DNA of 37,634 nucleotides from the NCBI GenBank assembly GCA_003230545.1, contig QIFB01000135.1, positions 1 through 37,634 of the forward strand. The letters are read 5' to 3'. The translations under genes were made by a program, and so were the position numbers. The notes beneath the pieces were generated by a model. It was given only the letters and a program-made list of their open reading frames with translations, had not been told where the DNA came from and did not search any database. This document shows positions 1 through 9,038 of this stretch, one piece after another. The first letter of the stretch is position 1. Every line of letters begins with the position of its first letter. The DNA is from Gammaproteobacteria bacterium (lineage in GTDB: Bacteria; Pseudomonadota; Gammaproteobacteria; UBA9214).

Positions 1-559
1 TTAAGGCCTCGGGGTGGCATTGATGAATACCCTGAGAATCCCTGTTAAGAATTCCAGGCTTGCTCCTGAGAGGAAAAAATGGCGCAATTAATAGGGCGTT
101 GCAGCCTGATAGCGATTGGTATTTGCCGGAAAGCTAAAAAATTCCCTGTCTATTTCCCTATAACAGGGAATCAACAGAGACGGGTTCGCAGTAGACTGCA
201 TCCACCGCCATACAGTCTGGTCTCTGCCCCGCGTCTCTGCAGGGCAGAGGCAATGACAGGAGAATTCAGGCACTTAGGTCATATTCAAGGGCCTTATTTC
301 CTCCCTATACCGAACTGCTGATCGAAAATTTCCCCGAAACCGCAATTTGTCTCAAACGCCGCTTTGCCCAGTTCGGGGTTGGCGCATTTCTCCACCTTTC
401 CAGCGCAACCTGAGCTATTGTGGTGATGTCAGTAGCCTACTGACATTACCGGGTAGTGTCGCAATGACCTACTGTTCGACCTGTATCGGGGGCTTGTCTG
501 ATCCCGCGTTTCACATAGAATGACTTGCCTGTTAAAAGTCGTATCAATTAGAGGATGAG

Positions 560-847
560 ATGGACAAGATTATAAAGAGCGATTATGTCGTAGCCTCCAT
601 ATTAATCGGCACCTGGTTATTTTATTTGACGTATGAGGGTTCCACGCGGTTTGATATAAACCAAACTGTTACGCTGCCATTGCTGGCGGCGGCCGATTTC
701 ACCGCCCTGGCAATAATCTATGCAGCGGCGCGCTATTATACAATCAAGCATGGCAAGCCCACACCAGATGAACTACTCAACAAAATAAAAGGTCTCGAAC
801 CCGAGCGGGCACAAGACAAAGCTGAGTCAGAAAATAATAAATCCTGA
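560..847 (+). CDS. hypothetical small membrane protein
   Basis: 95-aa ORF with two hydrophobic segments and a charged C-terminus; upstream gaggatgag could act as RBS. Confidence 0.55.
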   Translation: MDKIIKSDYVVASILIGTWLFYLTYEGSTRFDINQTVTLPLLAAADFTALAIIYAAARYYTIKHGKPTPDELLNKIKGLEPERAQDKAESENNKS

Positions 848-1050
848 CCGGGGAACATCAAAGAATCAGCTCTTGTCCCTATTGCCCCTTGCTTCAGATC
901 GACCTGATCCCGGCGCCGACGTGGTGGAACTTTCCCGATTAAGACCGTCAAGGATACCTGATGGGAATGAATACCATTTCAGATGATCAGCCCTATACAG
1001 GCTGGGTTATGGTTAATACGGAGCTGGCAGAGTTCGTTTCATAATCAGTG

Positions 1051-1740
1051 ATGCATATTGTAATTATCATACTATTCCTGTTGTTGCTGGTATTTGGTCC
1101 GCAGTGGTGGGCCCGTTACACCTTTCGGCGCTATGCTGACGTTCTCCCCCGGATTCCCGGAACGGGCGGAGAGCTTGCACGCCACCTGCTGGACCGCTTC
1201 GAGATGCCTGAGGTTCCAGTAGAGAAAACGGAGAAGGGTGGCGATCACTATGATCCGGAGCGCCGCGTGGTGTGTCTGAGTCCCGACAACTACGATCACA
1301 ACTCATTAACTGCCGTGGCGGTTGCTGCGCATGAGGTGGGTCATGCCATACAGCATCAGCGCAACGAGCCGAAGCTCGCGCTGCGCCACCGCCTGGTCAA
1401 GGTGGCGCAGTCCACTCAGCAACTCGGTGCCGGTGCCATGTTCCTGCTGCCGGTCGCAGTGGCTATCACCCGCGCGCCATCGGCAGGTCTCATCATGGCC
1501 GCCATCGGGCTTGGCAGTATGGCCAGCGCCACACTGGTACATCTGGTCACCCTCCCGGTCGAGCTTGATGCCAGCTTTGGCAAGGCATTACCTGTTCTCA
1601 AGGCCGGCCACTACATTCAACCAGAAGACGAGCTGGCCGTGCGTCGGGTACTGCGTGCGGCAGCGTTTACCTATGTGGCCAGCTCACTCGCGAGTCTGCT
1701 GAATCTGGCGCGCTGGCTTGCGTTCTTGCGCAGGGCATAG
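1051..1740 (+). CDS. zinc metallopeptidase, YugP-like family
   Basis: N-terminal TM helix, VAAHEVGHAIQH (HEXXH) motif, hydrophobic C-terminal half. Confidence 0.85.
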   Translation: MHIVIIILFLLLLVFGPQWWARYTFRRYADVLPRIPGTGGELARHLLDRFEMPEVPVEKTEKGGDHYDPERRVVCLSPDNYDHNSLTAVAVAAHEVGHAIQHQRNEPKLALRHRLVKVAQSTQQLGAGAMFLLPVAVAITRAPSAGLIMAAIGLGSMASATLVHLVTLPVELDASFGKALPVLKAGHYIQPEDELAVRRVLRAAAFTYVASSLASLLNLARWLAFLRRA

Positions 1741-1889
1741 GATATTGAGGCCTGCACAGAAGGGCTGCGTGTCTTGCTTGTCGCGATGGCATCCTCTACC
1801 TTATGCAGGCAAATACTTGACTGGAAGACGATGACACGGCACACCACCAGGCAATCTGGAAATATCAACCCGTATTTCTGCAAGGAGAC

Positions 1890-2282
1890 TTGATGATGCA
1901 ATCCACTCGATACCCAATGGCATGGTTCCTTTCTGTCCTGCTGGCACTTATGCCGATAATACCCGCCCAGGCAGCGATGATTGGCACGGACCAGATAATC
2001 AACCCGGCACCAACACACCAGGCAAGAGATCATGTGAAAGAGTTTCTTTCCAGCGAAGCTGCACAACAGCAACTGCTGGAACTCGGTGTCAGTCCCGATG
2101 AGGTAACCAGGCGCATCGACAGCCTGAGCGACAGCGAACTTGCACGCATCAACCAGGGGATCGACCAGCTGAATGCCGGCGGAGGTGTTCTCGAGGTACT
2201 GCTGATTATCTTTATCGTGTTTGTCATTACCGATGTAATCGGCGCAACCGACATCTTTCCATTCATCAAGCCTGTCAACTGA
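1890..2282 (+). CDS. PA2779 family protein (secreted; hydrophobic C-terminal helix)
   Basis: Signal peptide ending AQA; GVSPDEVTRRIDSLSDSELARI...AGGGVLEVLLIIFIVFVITDVIGATDIFPF; adjacent to PA2778-like gene. Confidence 0.75.
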   Translation: MMMQSTRYPMAWFLSVLLALMPIIPAQAAMIGTDQIINPAPTHQARDHVKEFLSSEAAQQQLLELGVSPDEVTRRIDSLSDSELARINQGIDQLNAGGGVLEVLLIIFIVFVITDVIGATDIFPFIKPVN

Positions 2283-2289
2283 TCCGGGC

Positions 2290-3303
2290 ATGAACCGTGC
2301 AATAAACATCCGCCGGATGGCGGGTGTATTGCTGTTCACCGTACTACTGCAGGCCTGTGCGACCCCGCCACAAACACGGGCGCTGCTGGACAACCAGGCA
2401 ACCGGCCTGCCGGTCCGCATCGAACTGAAAGACACCCCGTTCTACCCGCAGGAACGCTATCAGTGTGGCCCTGCTGCACTGGCCACAGTGCTGGGCGCAC
2501 ATTCCATCGAAGTCACACCGGAGGTGCTGGTCGATGCCGTCTATGTGCCGGGACTCCACGGCAGCCTGCCCGAGGAAATGACGGCAACTGCGCGTCATTA
2601 CGCGATGCTGGCCTACCTGCTCGAACCATCACTTGCCGATCTCGTCAGGGAAATCGCAGCAGGGCATCCCGTGCTGATCATGCAAAATTCTGGCTTCCGC
2701 TGGTTCCCCCGCTGGCACTTTGCGGTGGTCATCGGTTACGACCTGGCCGCAGGCGAAGTCATCCTGCGTTCAGGCACCACCGAACGCTGGCAAACCACGA
2801 TGGCTACGCTAGAGAGAACCTGGTCGCGCAGCGGTTACTGGGCACTGGTAATCCTGCCTGCCGGCCGTCTTCCGGCAACCGCACAGCCTGGCCGGTATCT
2901 GCGTGCCGCGCACGACCTGGAAGAATCAAAACAGCCCCGGGCTGCCCGCTCCGCCTACCAGACAGCGGTCCATCACTGGCCGGCCAACCCCCAGGCCTGG
3001 CTGGCACTCGGCAATAACCTGTACGCTGCAAAAGAATATCAACCGGCCGAAACCGCATTCCGGAAAGCCACGGCGCTGGCACCCGAAGATGCCAGCGGCT
3101 GGAACAACCTTGCCTACGCCCTGTTGCAGACCGCCTGCCCGAAGCAGGCACGACAAGCCGCGGCCTGCGCGTTACAGCGCACACCTGATGACCCGAATTA
3201 CCGGGACACCGTGCAGGAGATCAATGCCCGCGCCCGTGGTGACGATGCACTGCGTTGCCAGCCGGTTACGTGTGCGCCGGTAACATTGAAGAATAACCAG
3301 TGA
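2290..3303 (+). CDS. PA2778 family C39-like cysteine peptidase lipoprotein with TPR region
   Basis: Lipobox LLQAC; QERYQCGPAALATVL catalytic Cys region and WHFAVVIGYD His region; C-terminal TPR-like repeats. Confidence 0.8.
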   Translation: MNRAINIRRMAGVLLFTVLLQACATPPQTRALLDNQATGLPVRIELKDTPFYPQERYQCGPAALATVLGAHSIEVTPEVLVDAVYVPGLHGSLPEEMTATARHYAMLAYLLEPSLADLVREIAAGHPVLIMQNSGFRWFPRWHFAVVIGYDLAAGEVILRSGTTERWQTTMATLERTWSRSGYWALVILPAGRLPATAQPGRYLRAAHDLEESKQPRAARSAYQTAVHHWPANPQAWLALGNNLYAAKEYQPAETAFRKATALAPEDASGWNNLAYALLQTACPKQARQAAACALQRTPDDPNYRDTVQEINARARGDDALRCQPVTCAPVTLKNNQ

Positions 3304-3380
3304 AGCTTTTTTCATCTCCCATGGCATTCACTTTACCCAACCCGTGTTGTCTGCCATCCCTGGTTCCGCGATCTGTACAT

Positions 3381-4976
3381 TCAACCCGAAGACGAGAGAG
3401 TAAAGAGTTCCTGCGGAGCACTGACGCCACGCAGATCGTGCGTACCGAGCGAAATCAGCCTGGTCGGGAAGTGGCGGGCAAACTCCGCAGATAACAAAAT
3501 GGATTGATCGAGTGTCTTGCACATGCTTTCGATCCGCGATGCTTCATTCACGGCCGAGCCGATGACGGTAAAATCGAGCCGCCCCGAGGTGCCGATATTA
3601 CCGTACATCAAATCACCGATGTGCATTCCCACCCCGAAACCGATCGCTTTCGCACCGCGTTTAACCCCTTGTTGATTAATCATTGCGATTCGACGTTGCG
3701 CATCCTGTGCCGCATCGATGGCATGCTCGGCGGCCTCCGGACTGTCGGGGTCTTCGATCGGAAAAATCGCCAGTATCGCGTCACCGATAAATTTCAGCAC
3801 CTCACCGCCGTGGTCCAGCACCGCCCCCGCCATGCAATCGAAAAACTGATTCAGCATCGCCAGATATTCCTCACGGTCGAGCGATTCTGTGAGCGCTGTG
3901 GAATCGCGCAAATCGCAAAACCAGATTACCGCATGGATATTTTCACTGTCGCCGCGCTTGATCGAACCTTCCAGGACTCGCTGTCCGGTATGTTTACCCA
4001 GGTACGTGTCGAGCAGGGTAATGGCCGTGCGGCGCAAGGCATGCACCTCGAACAAGCGACTTAACACCGGCAGAATTTCATAAAACTGACCCAGTTCATT
4101 CGTTGAAAAGCCACCCGAACGATCCGAGACCAGGGAAATTATGTTGATTTGACCATCCGAGAAAAACAGCGGCATGGCGACATAATCCGTACCGCCCCTG
4201 GCGTGCAGCTCCTGGAGAATGGGAAAGTCAAATGTCGGATCGGGCCCATCCATGGAACGCCGTACACCACCGGCGCCTTCCAGGATCGGTGCATAAGGGC
4301 TTTCCTTGAGTCTTCGAGACTCCAGTATATCGTGCGGGGCGCTGAATATATCCACCTCGCCGGTATCGCGCCACCAGGTATAGCTGGTGGCGAACAATTG
4401 CGGATGCAGGGTGCGAATAAGTAATTGCAGGCGCCAGACAGGTACTCCCGACGAAAACAGGCAATTCGACAACCGGGCTACCAGCTCGCGAGCCGACGCG
4501 GTGTTCCAGGCTTCGTTTAACAGCCAGTCGGAAAAGATATTCAGGTTGGACGGGGCCGGGTCCTGCGGCTGTTCCAGCACCTGCTTTTCGTCTTCGTACC
4601 AGGCCTCCATGACATCCCAGTCAAAGGCAAGATAGTCCACGATATCCTGTGCATCTTCCAGCGGGTTCTCGTAACTCCATACCACGTTATCCGCGGTTTG
4701 ATTACCGGCCTCAATGGTCCAGTACGAGGCGTTACCCTTGAACGGGCAATGAGTACGATGCCCGGTGCGTTGCAGAAAGTCCATGCGCACATCCTTGCGC
4801 GGAAAATAGTACACACATGGCAGACGGGTTTCATACCACACCACGGCATCCGTGCTGTCCGCAATGGTCTCACCGGCAAAAACTGCCCGCACTCGCTTCC
4901 CGGCCGGCTTCACGGCAACCCGAAAGGCGGTATCGCCCCGGGGTTTCGTTGCAAATTCCGCAACTGATTTGTTCAT
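3381..4976 (-). CDS. DUF427 domain - GAF-like region - class III adenylate/guanylate cyclase
   Basis: N-terminal AVFAGETIADSTDAVVWYETRLPCVYYFPRKDV...CPFKGNASYWTI (DUF427-like); C-terminal WFCDLRDST...KFIGDAILAIF...DFTVIGSAVNEASRIE (cyclase). Start placed at internal ATG (MNKSVAEF) rather than the GTG at 5084. Confidence 0.8.
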   Translation of the reverse strand: MNKSVAEFATKPRGDTAFRVAVKPAGKRVRAVFAGETIADSTDAVVWYETRLPCVYYFPRKDVRMDFLQRTGHRTHCPFKGNASYWTIEAGNQTADNVVWSYENPLEDAQDIVDYLAFDWDVMEAWYEDEKQVLEQPQDPAPSNLNIFSDWLLNEAWNTASARELVARLSNCLFSSGVPVWRLQLLIRTLHPQLFATSYTWWRDTGEVDIFSAPHDILESRRLKESPYAPILEGAGGVRRSMDGPDPTFDFPILQELHARGGTDYVAMPLFFSDGQINIISLVSDRSGGFSTNELGQFYEILPVLSRLFEVHALRRTAITLLDTYLGKHTGQRVLEGSIKRGDSENIHAVIWFCDLRDSTALTESLDREEYLAMLNQFFDCMAGAVLDHGGEVLKFIGDAILAIFPIEDPDSPEAAEHAIDAAQDAQRRIAMINQQGVKRGAKAIGFGVGMHIGDLMYGNIGTSGRLDFTVIGSAVNEASRIESMCKTLDQSILLSAEFARHFPTRLISLGTHDLRGVSAPQELFTLSSSG

Positions 4977-4984
4977 TCCAGAGA

Positions 4985-5120
4985 GTATAGGGTCAATTCT
5001 GCGCTTTATACAGTTGTGCACGGCGCGTGAAATGCCGGGCGCGGCCAGCAGTTCCCGCTGGCGGGTCGGGCCGTAGGTCAGCACCCACTGGTTCCAGCTG
5101 TTATTGAGAGAGTCCAGTGT
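4985..5120 (-). pseudogene. C-terminal remnant of a TgpA-like (DUF3488/transglutaminase) protein
   Basis: Minus-strand reading frame TLDSLNNSWNQWVLTYGPTRQRELLAAPGI resembles the conserved NNxWNxWVLxYxxxRQxxLL segment of TgpA proteins; preceded in frame by TAA at 5123-5121; no upstream domain. Confidence 0.45.
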
Positions 5121-5277
5121 TTAGCGCAGTTGATGCTGTTTTCCGGGGATTACTTCGCCAGGCTGGTCGATTACCCGGTCAAGTAGCTGTGTCATCCGGG
5201 TATCTTGAAGTGGCATGCCGGGGCAAGTCAATCGGCCGGTATTTCCGGTTACGGCCTGGTCGGCGCCAGGTACTTCC

Positions 5278-5358
5278 GGCGGAATGAATTCTGCCCTGCA
5301 AGGACAGGTGTTGCCGTCCATCAATGGCAAGGTGTTGTAGGGCCGAATTTATTCGGCC
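5278..5358. repeat. Family A compound palindromic repeat (GGCGGAAT..ATTCYGCC / GGCCGAATTTATTCGGCC)
   Basis: Two near-palindromes ggcggaatgaattctgcc and ggccgaatttattcggcc; same elements recur at 7236, 13612, 26173. Confidence 0.75.
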
Positions 5359-5440
5359 AGGTACCAGCCGACGGGGAAATAAATCCGTGTATAATTTGCC
5401 CCACTGGTTTTGAATGGCCGTCAAGAGGCGGTATTTTTAT

Positions 5441-5555
5441 GGTGGCTTGTGCCGGTCCCCTCGCGACGATAAGCTGTGAACCCCGTCAGGCCCGGAAGGG
5501 AGCAGCGGCAGCAGTGGCCTCGAGCGCCGGGGTGTGGCTGGTACAGGTCGCCTCC
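5441..5555 (+). ncRNA. ffs: Signal recognition particle 4.5S RNA (bacterial small type)
   Basis: Diagnostic loop gtcaggcccggaagggagcagc; terminal arms ggtggc/gcctcc pair; located directly upstream of dnaX as is common. Confidence 0.9.
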
Positions 5556-5639
5556 ATTTTATGGCTGTGCGATACTATCTGACTCGACCATGTTATTACA
5601 GAATAAACACGGTACTCCGTACCAGACCCACGACAAGCG

Positions 5640-7214
5640 ATGAGTTACCAGGTCCTTGCGCGCAAATGGCGGCCGCACCTGTTCAGCGAGCTGGTCGGGC
5701 AGGAACATGTGCAGCGTGCGCTGATCCATGCGCTGGACAATGACCGCCTGCATCATGCCTACCTGTTTACCGGTACCCGGGGCGTTGGCAAGACCACCAT
5801 CGCCCGGATTCTCGCCAGGGCGCTGAACTGCGAAGCGGGCGTCAGCTCCACGCCCTGCGGGAGCTGCAGCAGTTGTACCGAAATCGACGAAGGGCGCTTC
5901 GTGGACCTGATCGAGGTGGATGCAGCATCGCGCACCAAAGTCGAGGACACCCGCGAACTGCTGGAGAATGTCCAGTACGCACCGACCCGGGGACGTTACA
6001 AGGTCTACCTCATCGACGAGGTGCACATGCTGTCCGGGCACAGTTTCAATGCCCTGCTGAAGACCCTCGAGGAACCGCCTCCGCACGTTAAATTCCTGCT
6101 GGCAACCACCGATCCGCAGAAACTGCCGGTGACCATCCTGTCGCGTTGCCTGCAATTCAACCTGAAGAGCCTGTCCATCGGCCAGATCAGCGGGCAGCTG
6201 ACTGCAATCCTTGGCAAGGAGCAGGTCAATGCCGAGGACGGGGCCGTGCGCCAGCTGGCCTTTGCCGCCGATGGCAGCATGCGCGATGCACTCAGCCTGC
6301 TGGACCAGGCCATCGGTTTCGGGGGCGGTGAGCTGCGGGAAGCCGAGGTGCGCACCATGCTCGGCACCATCGACCGCGATGCCGTCTACCGGCTGCTACA
6401 GGCGCTGGCTGCGACGGATGCTGCCGCGTTATTGACTGAAGTCGGCAAGGCCGATGAGTATGCGCCGGACTACGCGGCCCTGCTCGCAGACCTGCTCTCG
6501 GTACTGCAGCGCATCGCGCTGGCGCAGCAACTGCCGGATGCGATCGACGATACGTTTGGTGACCGCGATGCCGTGCTGCAACTGGCCGGGGACATTGCAC
6601 CCGAGGATGTGCAACTGTATTACCAGATCGGCCTGCTGGGCCGGCGTGACCTGTCGCTGGCACCGGATGCGCGCGGCGGCTTTGAAATGATCCTGTTGCG
6701 GATGCTGGCATTCCGGCCCGCGGCCGGGGCAACGGACAGGGCAGTTGACACCCGCGCAAGGACACAACCGCCGGCAGCAGGAAAGACGGTTGACAAGCCA
6801 AAGCAGGCAGCGCCTGCAGCGGCCACCACGGCTGCCGGTGACTGGCGTGACATTATCGAACAGCTCGGCATCGGTGGTATTACCCGCGAGCTTGCACTGA
6901 ACTGCGCCCTGCACGAGGTAACAGACACGGTAGTCGTGCTGAACCTGGACAAGACGCACGTGCACCTGCTGAACAAGTCACGCAGCGACCAGATCGGGGC
7001 GGCGCTGGGCAAGTACTATGGCCGTTCCATAAAGCTCAAGGTCCTGAAGGATGCACCGGCGCCCGGCGAAAGCCCGGCACGGCAGCAGGTACGGGAAGCC
7101 GATGAGCGCCGGCAGCAGGCCATTGAATCCATCGAGGCGGACGAGAACATCAAGGCGATGCAGGATACGTTCGGGGCAACGGTCAGTTACGAGACGATCC
7201 GGCCGCGCGACTGA
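5640..7214 (+). CDS. dnaX: DNA polymerase III subunit gamma/tau
   Basis: MSYQVLARKWRPHLFSELVGQEHV, GTRGVGKTTIARI Walker A, Zn-binding Cys cluster, synteny with ybaB-recR. Confidence 0.97.
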   Translation: MSYQVLARKWRPHLFSELVGQEHVQRALIHALDNDRLHHAYLFTGTRGVGKTTIARILARALNCEAGVSSTPCGSCSSCTEIDEGRFVDLIEVDAASRTKVEDTRELLENVQYAPTRGRYKVYLIDEVHMLSGHSFNALLKTLEEPPPHVKFLLATTDPQKLPVTILSRCLQFNLKSLSIGQISGQLTAILGKEQVNAEDGAVRQLAFAADGSMRDALSLLDQAIGFGGGELREAEVRTMLGTIDRDAVYRLLQALAATDAAALLTEVGKADEYAPDYAALLADLLSVLQRIALAQQLPDAIDDTFGDRDAVLQLAGDIAPEDVQLYYQIGLLGRRDLSLAPDARGGFEMILLRMLAFRPAAGATDRAVDTRARTQPPAAGKTVDKPKQAAPAAATTAAGDWRDIIEQLGIGGITRELALNCALHEVTDTVVVLNLDKTHVHLLNKSRSDQIGAALGKYYGRSIKLKVLKDAPAPGESPARQQVREADERRQQAIESIEADENIKAMQDTFGATVSYETIRPRD

Positions 7215-7235
7215 AGGATTAATCAGTTTGTCCGG

Positions 7236-7290
7236 CGGAATAAATTCCGCCCTGCAAGGAAAGGTGGTGTAGGGCCGAATTTATTCGGCC
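7236..7290. repeat. Family A compound palindromic repeat
   Basis: ggcggaataaattccgcc ... ggccgaatttattcggcc, nearly identical to the copy at 26173-26229. Confidence 0.8.
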
Positions 7291-7407
7291 TGGTACAAAC
7301 CGGGTTACTACGTGACTATCTAACGGCTGGATTCCGGGTATCCGTTATGCTCCGCCCGGAATGACAACCTGATCAGAGAATCGTTAATAAATTTTGAGGT
7401 AACAGTT

Positions 7408-7731
7408 ATGAAAGGCGGACTCGGCAACTTGATGAAACAGGCCCAGGAAATGCAGGCCAATATGCAAAAGGCACAGGAAGAACTGGCGAGCCTTGAAGTG
7501 ACCGGTGCATCCGGCGGGGGGCTGGTGAGCGTGGTCATGACCGGCAAGCACGAGATCCGGCGTATATCCATCGATGATAGTCTGCTTGGCGATGACAAGG
7601 ACATGCTGGAAGACCTGGTAGCTGCGGCCGTCAACGACGCTGTGCACAAGGTCGAGTCCACGACACAGGAGCGGTTCGCCAACATGGCCGGCGGTCTGAA
7701 CTTGCCGCCGGGTATGAAACTTCCGTTCTGA
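7408..7731 (+). CDS. ybaB: YbaB/EbfC family nucleoid-associated protein
   Basis: [26 protein letters not shown]...; between dnaX and recR. Confidence 0.95.
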   Translation: MKGGLGNLMKQAQEMQANMQKAQEELASLEVTGASGGGLVSVVMTGKHEIRRISIDDSLLGDDKDMLEDLVAAAVNDAVHKVESTTQERFANMAGGLNLPPGMKLPF

Positions 7732-7737
7732 ACCTGC

Positions 7738-8334
7738 ATGAGTACTTCCCGCCTGATCGGGCAATTGATCGAGTCACTGCGCTGCCTGCCGGGCGTGGGT
7801 CCGAAGTCCGCCCAACGCATGGCCTACCACCTGCTGGAGTATGACCGGGATGGCGGTCGCTTGCTGGCGCAGGTACTGGAACAGTCCATGCAACAGATTG
7901 GCAACTGTGAATCCTGCCGGACCCTGAGTGAAGAGCAGCTGTGTACGCTGTGTGCCAGTGAGCGCCGCGACCGCAGCCAGCTGTGCGTGGTGGAAACCCC
8001 GGCCGATGTACAAGCGCTGGAACAGTCCATCGGCTACACCGGCCTGTATTTTGTGTTAATGGGGCATCTGTCACCGCTGGACGGGATCGGGCCGGAGGCA
8101 CTGGGCCTGGATGTGCTCGACCGGCGCCTGCGGACCGGCAAGGTCGGCGAACTGATCCTGGCCACCAACCCGACGGTCGAAGGCGAGGCGACGGCGCATT
8201 TCATCAGCGAAATGGCGCACGGCCATGGCGTGCGTGTGACCCGCATTGCCCACGGTGTTCCCATGGGAGGCGAGCTTGAATACATCGACAGCAATACCCT
8301 GTCGCATGCGTTTGCGGGCCGGCAGGATATCTAG
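7738..8334 (+). CDS. recR: Recombination mediator protein RecR
   Basis: [17 protein letters not shown], CxxC...C zinc finger, TOPRIM-like [14 protein letters not shown]. Confidence 0.97.
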   Translation: MSTSRLIGQLIESLRCLPGVGPKSAQRMAYHLLEYDRDGGRLLAQVLEQSMQQIGNCESCRTLSEEQLCTLCASERRDRSQLCVVETPADVQALEQSIGYTGLYFVLMGHLSPLDGIGPEALGLDVLDRRLRTGKVGELILATNPTVEGEATAHFISEMAHGHGVRVTRIAHGVPMGGELEYIDSNTLSHAFAGRQDI

Positions 8335-8489
8335 AACCTGCATCGAAATTGTGGATCGGGTGCATGGACCAGCCGCAGGTTGTATAAGGATTGGCAGGAC
8401 CGGCGCCTCGGATTGGTAGGACCGGCGCCTCGCCGGGAACAACAGGGTTCCCGGACAATCGGTTTCCCCGCGGGGCGCGGGTCCTGCAT
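8332..8489. repeat. Composite intergenic repeat: tagaacctgnnTCnAAATTGTGGATyGGGTGC unit followed by Family C (GGACCGGCGCC..GCGCGGGTCCT)
   Basis: First ~32 nt match 25729-25761 with 4 mismatches; followed by ggaccggcgcctcgccggg...ccccgcggggcgcgggtcct. Confidence 0.65.
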
Positions 8490-8566
8490 GAACAGAAAGC
8501 ATATCAGGAAGAAGCGAATTTCGAGATGGGTTCCAGGTATCAACCCGCTCATAACAGGGGAGTGTC

Positions 8567-8911
8567 ATGACTGATTGCCTGTTTTGCAAAATGGTTTCCG
8601 GAGAGATCCAGCCGGATGTAGTGTACGAGGATGAGGACGTGCTGGCCTTCCGGGATGTGAATCCGCAGGCGCCGACCCATGTCCTGGTGATACCGAAGAC
8701 CCATATCGCAACGACCAATGACCTGGATGCCGACAACGTCCAGCTTGTCAGCAAGTGCTACCTGGCCGCACAGCAGATCGCGGCGGATGCCGGCATTGCC
8801 GAGCGCGGTTACCGCATGGTGATGAACTGTAATCCAGAGGCCGGCCAGTCGGTGTATCACATCCACCTGCACCTGCTTGGCGGGCGTCCGATGAGCTGGC
8901 CGCCGGGCTAG
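8567..8911 (+). CDS. hinT: HIT family (histidine triad) nucleotide-binding protein
   Basis: DCLFCKMVSGEI start and YHIHLHLLGGRPMSWPPG (HxHxH) motif. Confidence 0.93.
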   Translation: MTDCLFCKMVSGEIQPDVVYEDEDVLAFRDVNPQAPTHVLVIPKTHIATTNDLDADNVQLVSKCYLAAQQIAADAGIAERGYRMVMNCNPEAGQSVYHIHLHLLGGRPMSWPPG

Positions 8912-9026
8912 GTCCTTCCCCGCGTGGCGCGGGGAATTCCGGATACTCCCGGCGAGGCACTGCTCCTGTTCCCTACTCCTGGTGAGGCATTGCTCCTGTT
9001 CCCGGCGAGGGCGCCGGTCCTACTTC
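8912..9026. repeat. Family C element containing a 30-bp two-unit tandem repeat
   Basis: ccccgcgtggcgcgggg palindrome; actcccggcgaggcactgctcctgttccct / actcctggtgaggcattgctcctgttcccg at 8945-9004. Confidence 0.6.
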
Positions 9027-9038
9027 CGGCGAGTTAAC

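Noticed and set aside
79-321. 80-aa plus-strand ORF at window start
   Set aside because: No recognisable motif, no clear RBS, competing antisense ORF of similar size.
1671-2435. 254-aa minus-strand ORF
   Set aside because: Overlaps the ends of three plus-strand genes with better support; no domain features.
6720-7214. Possible dnaX programmed frameshift producing gamma subunit
   Set aside because: No A-AAA-AAG slippery run seen in the linker region, so no support from sequence.
7236-7290. Palindromic repeats as a CRISPR array
   Set aside because: Copies are dispersed, single or paired, without regularly spaced unique spacers or cas genes.
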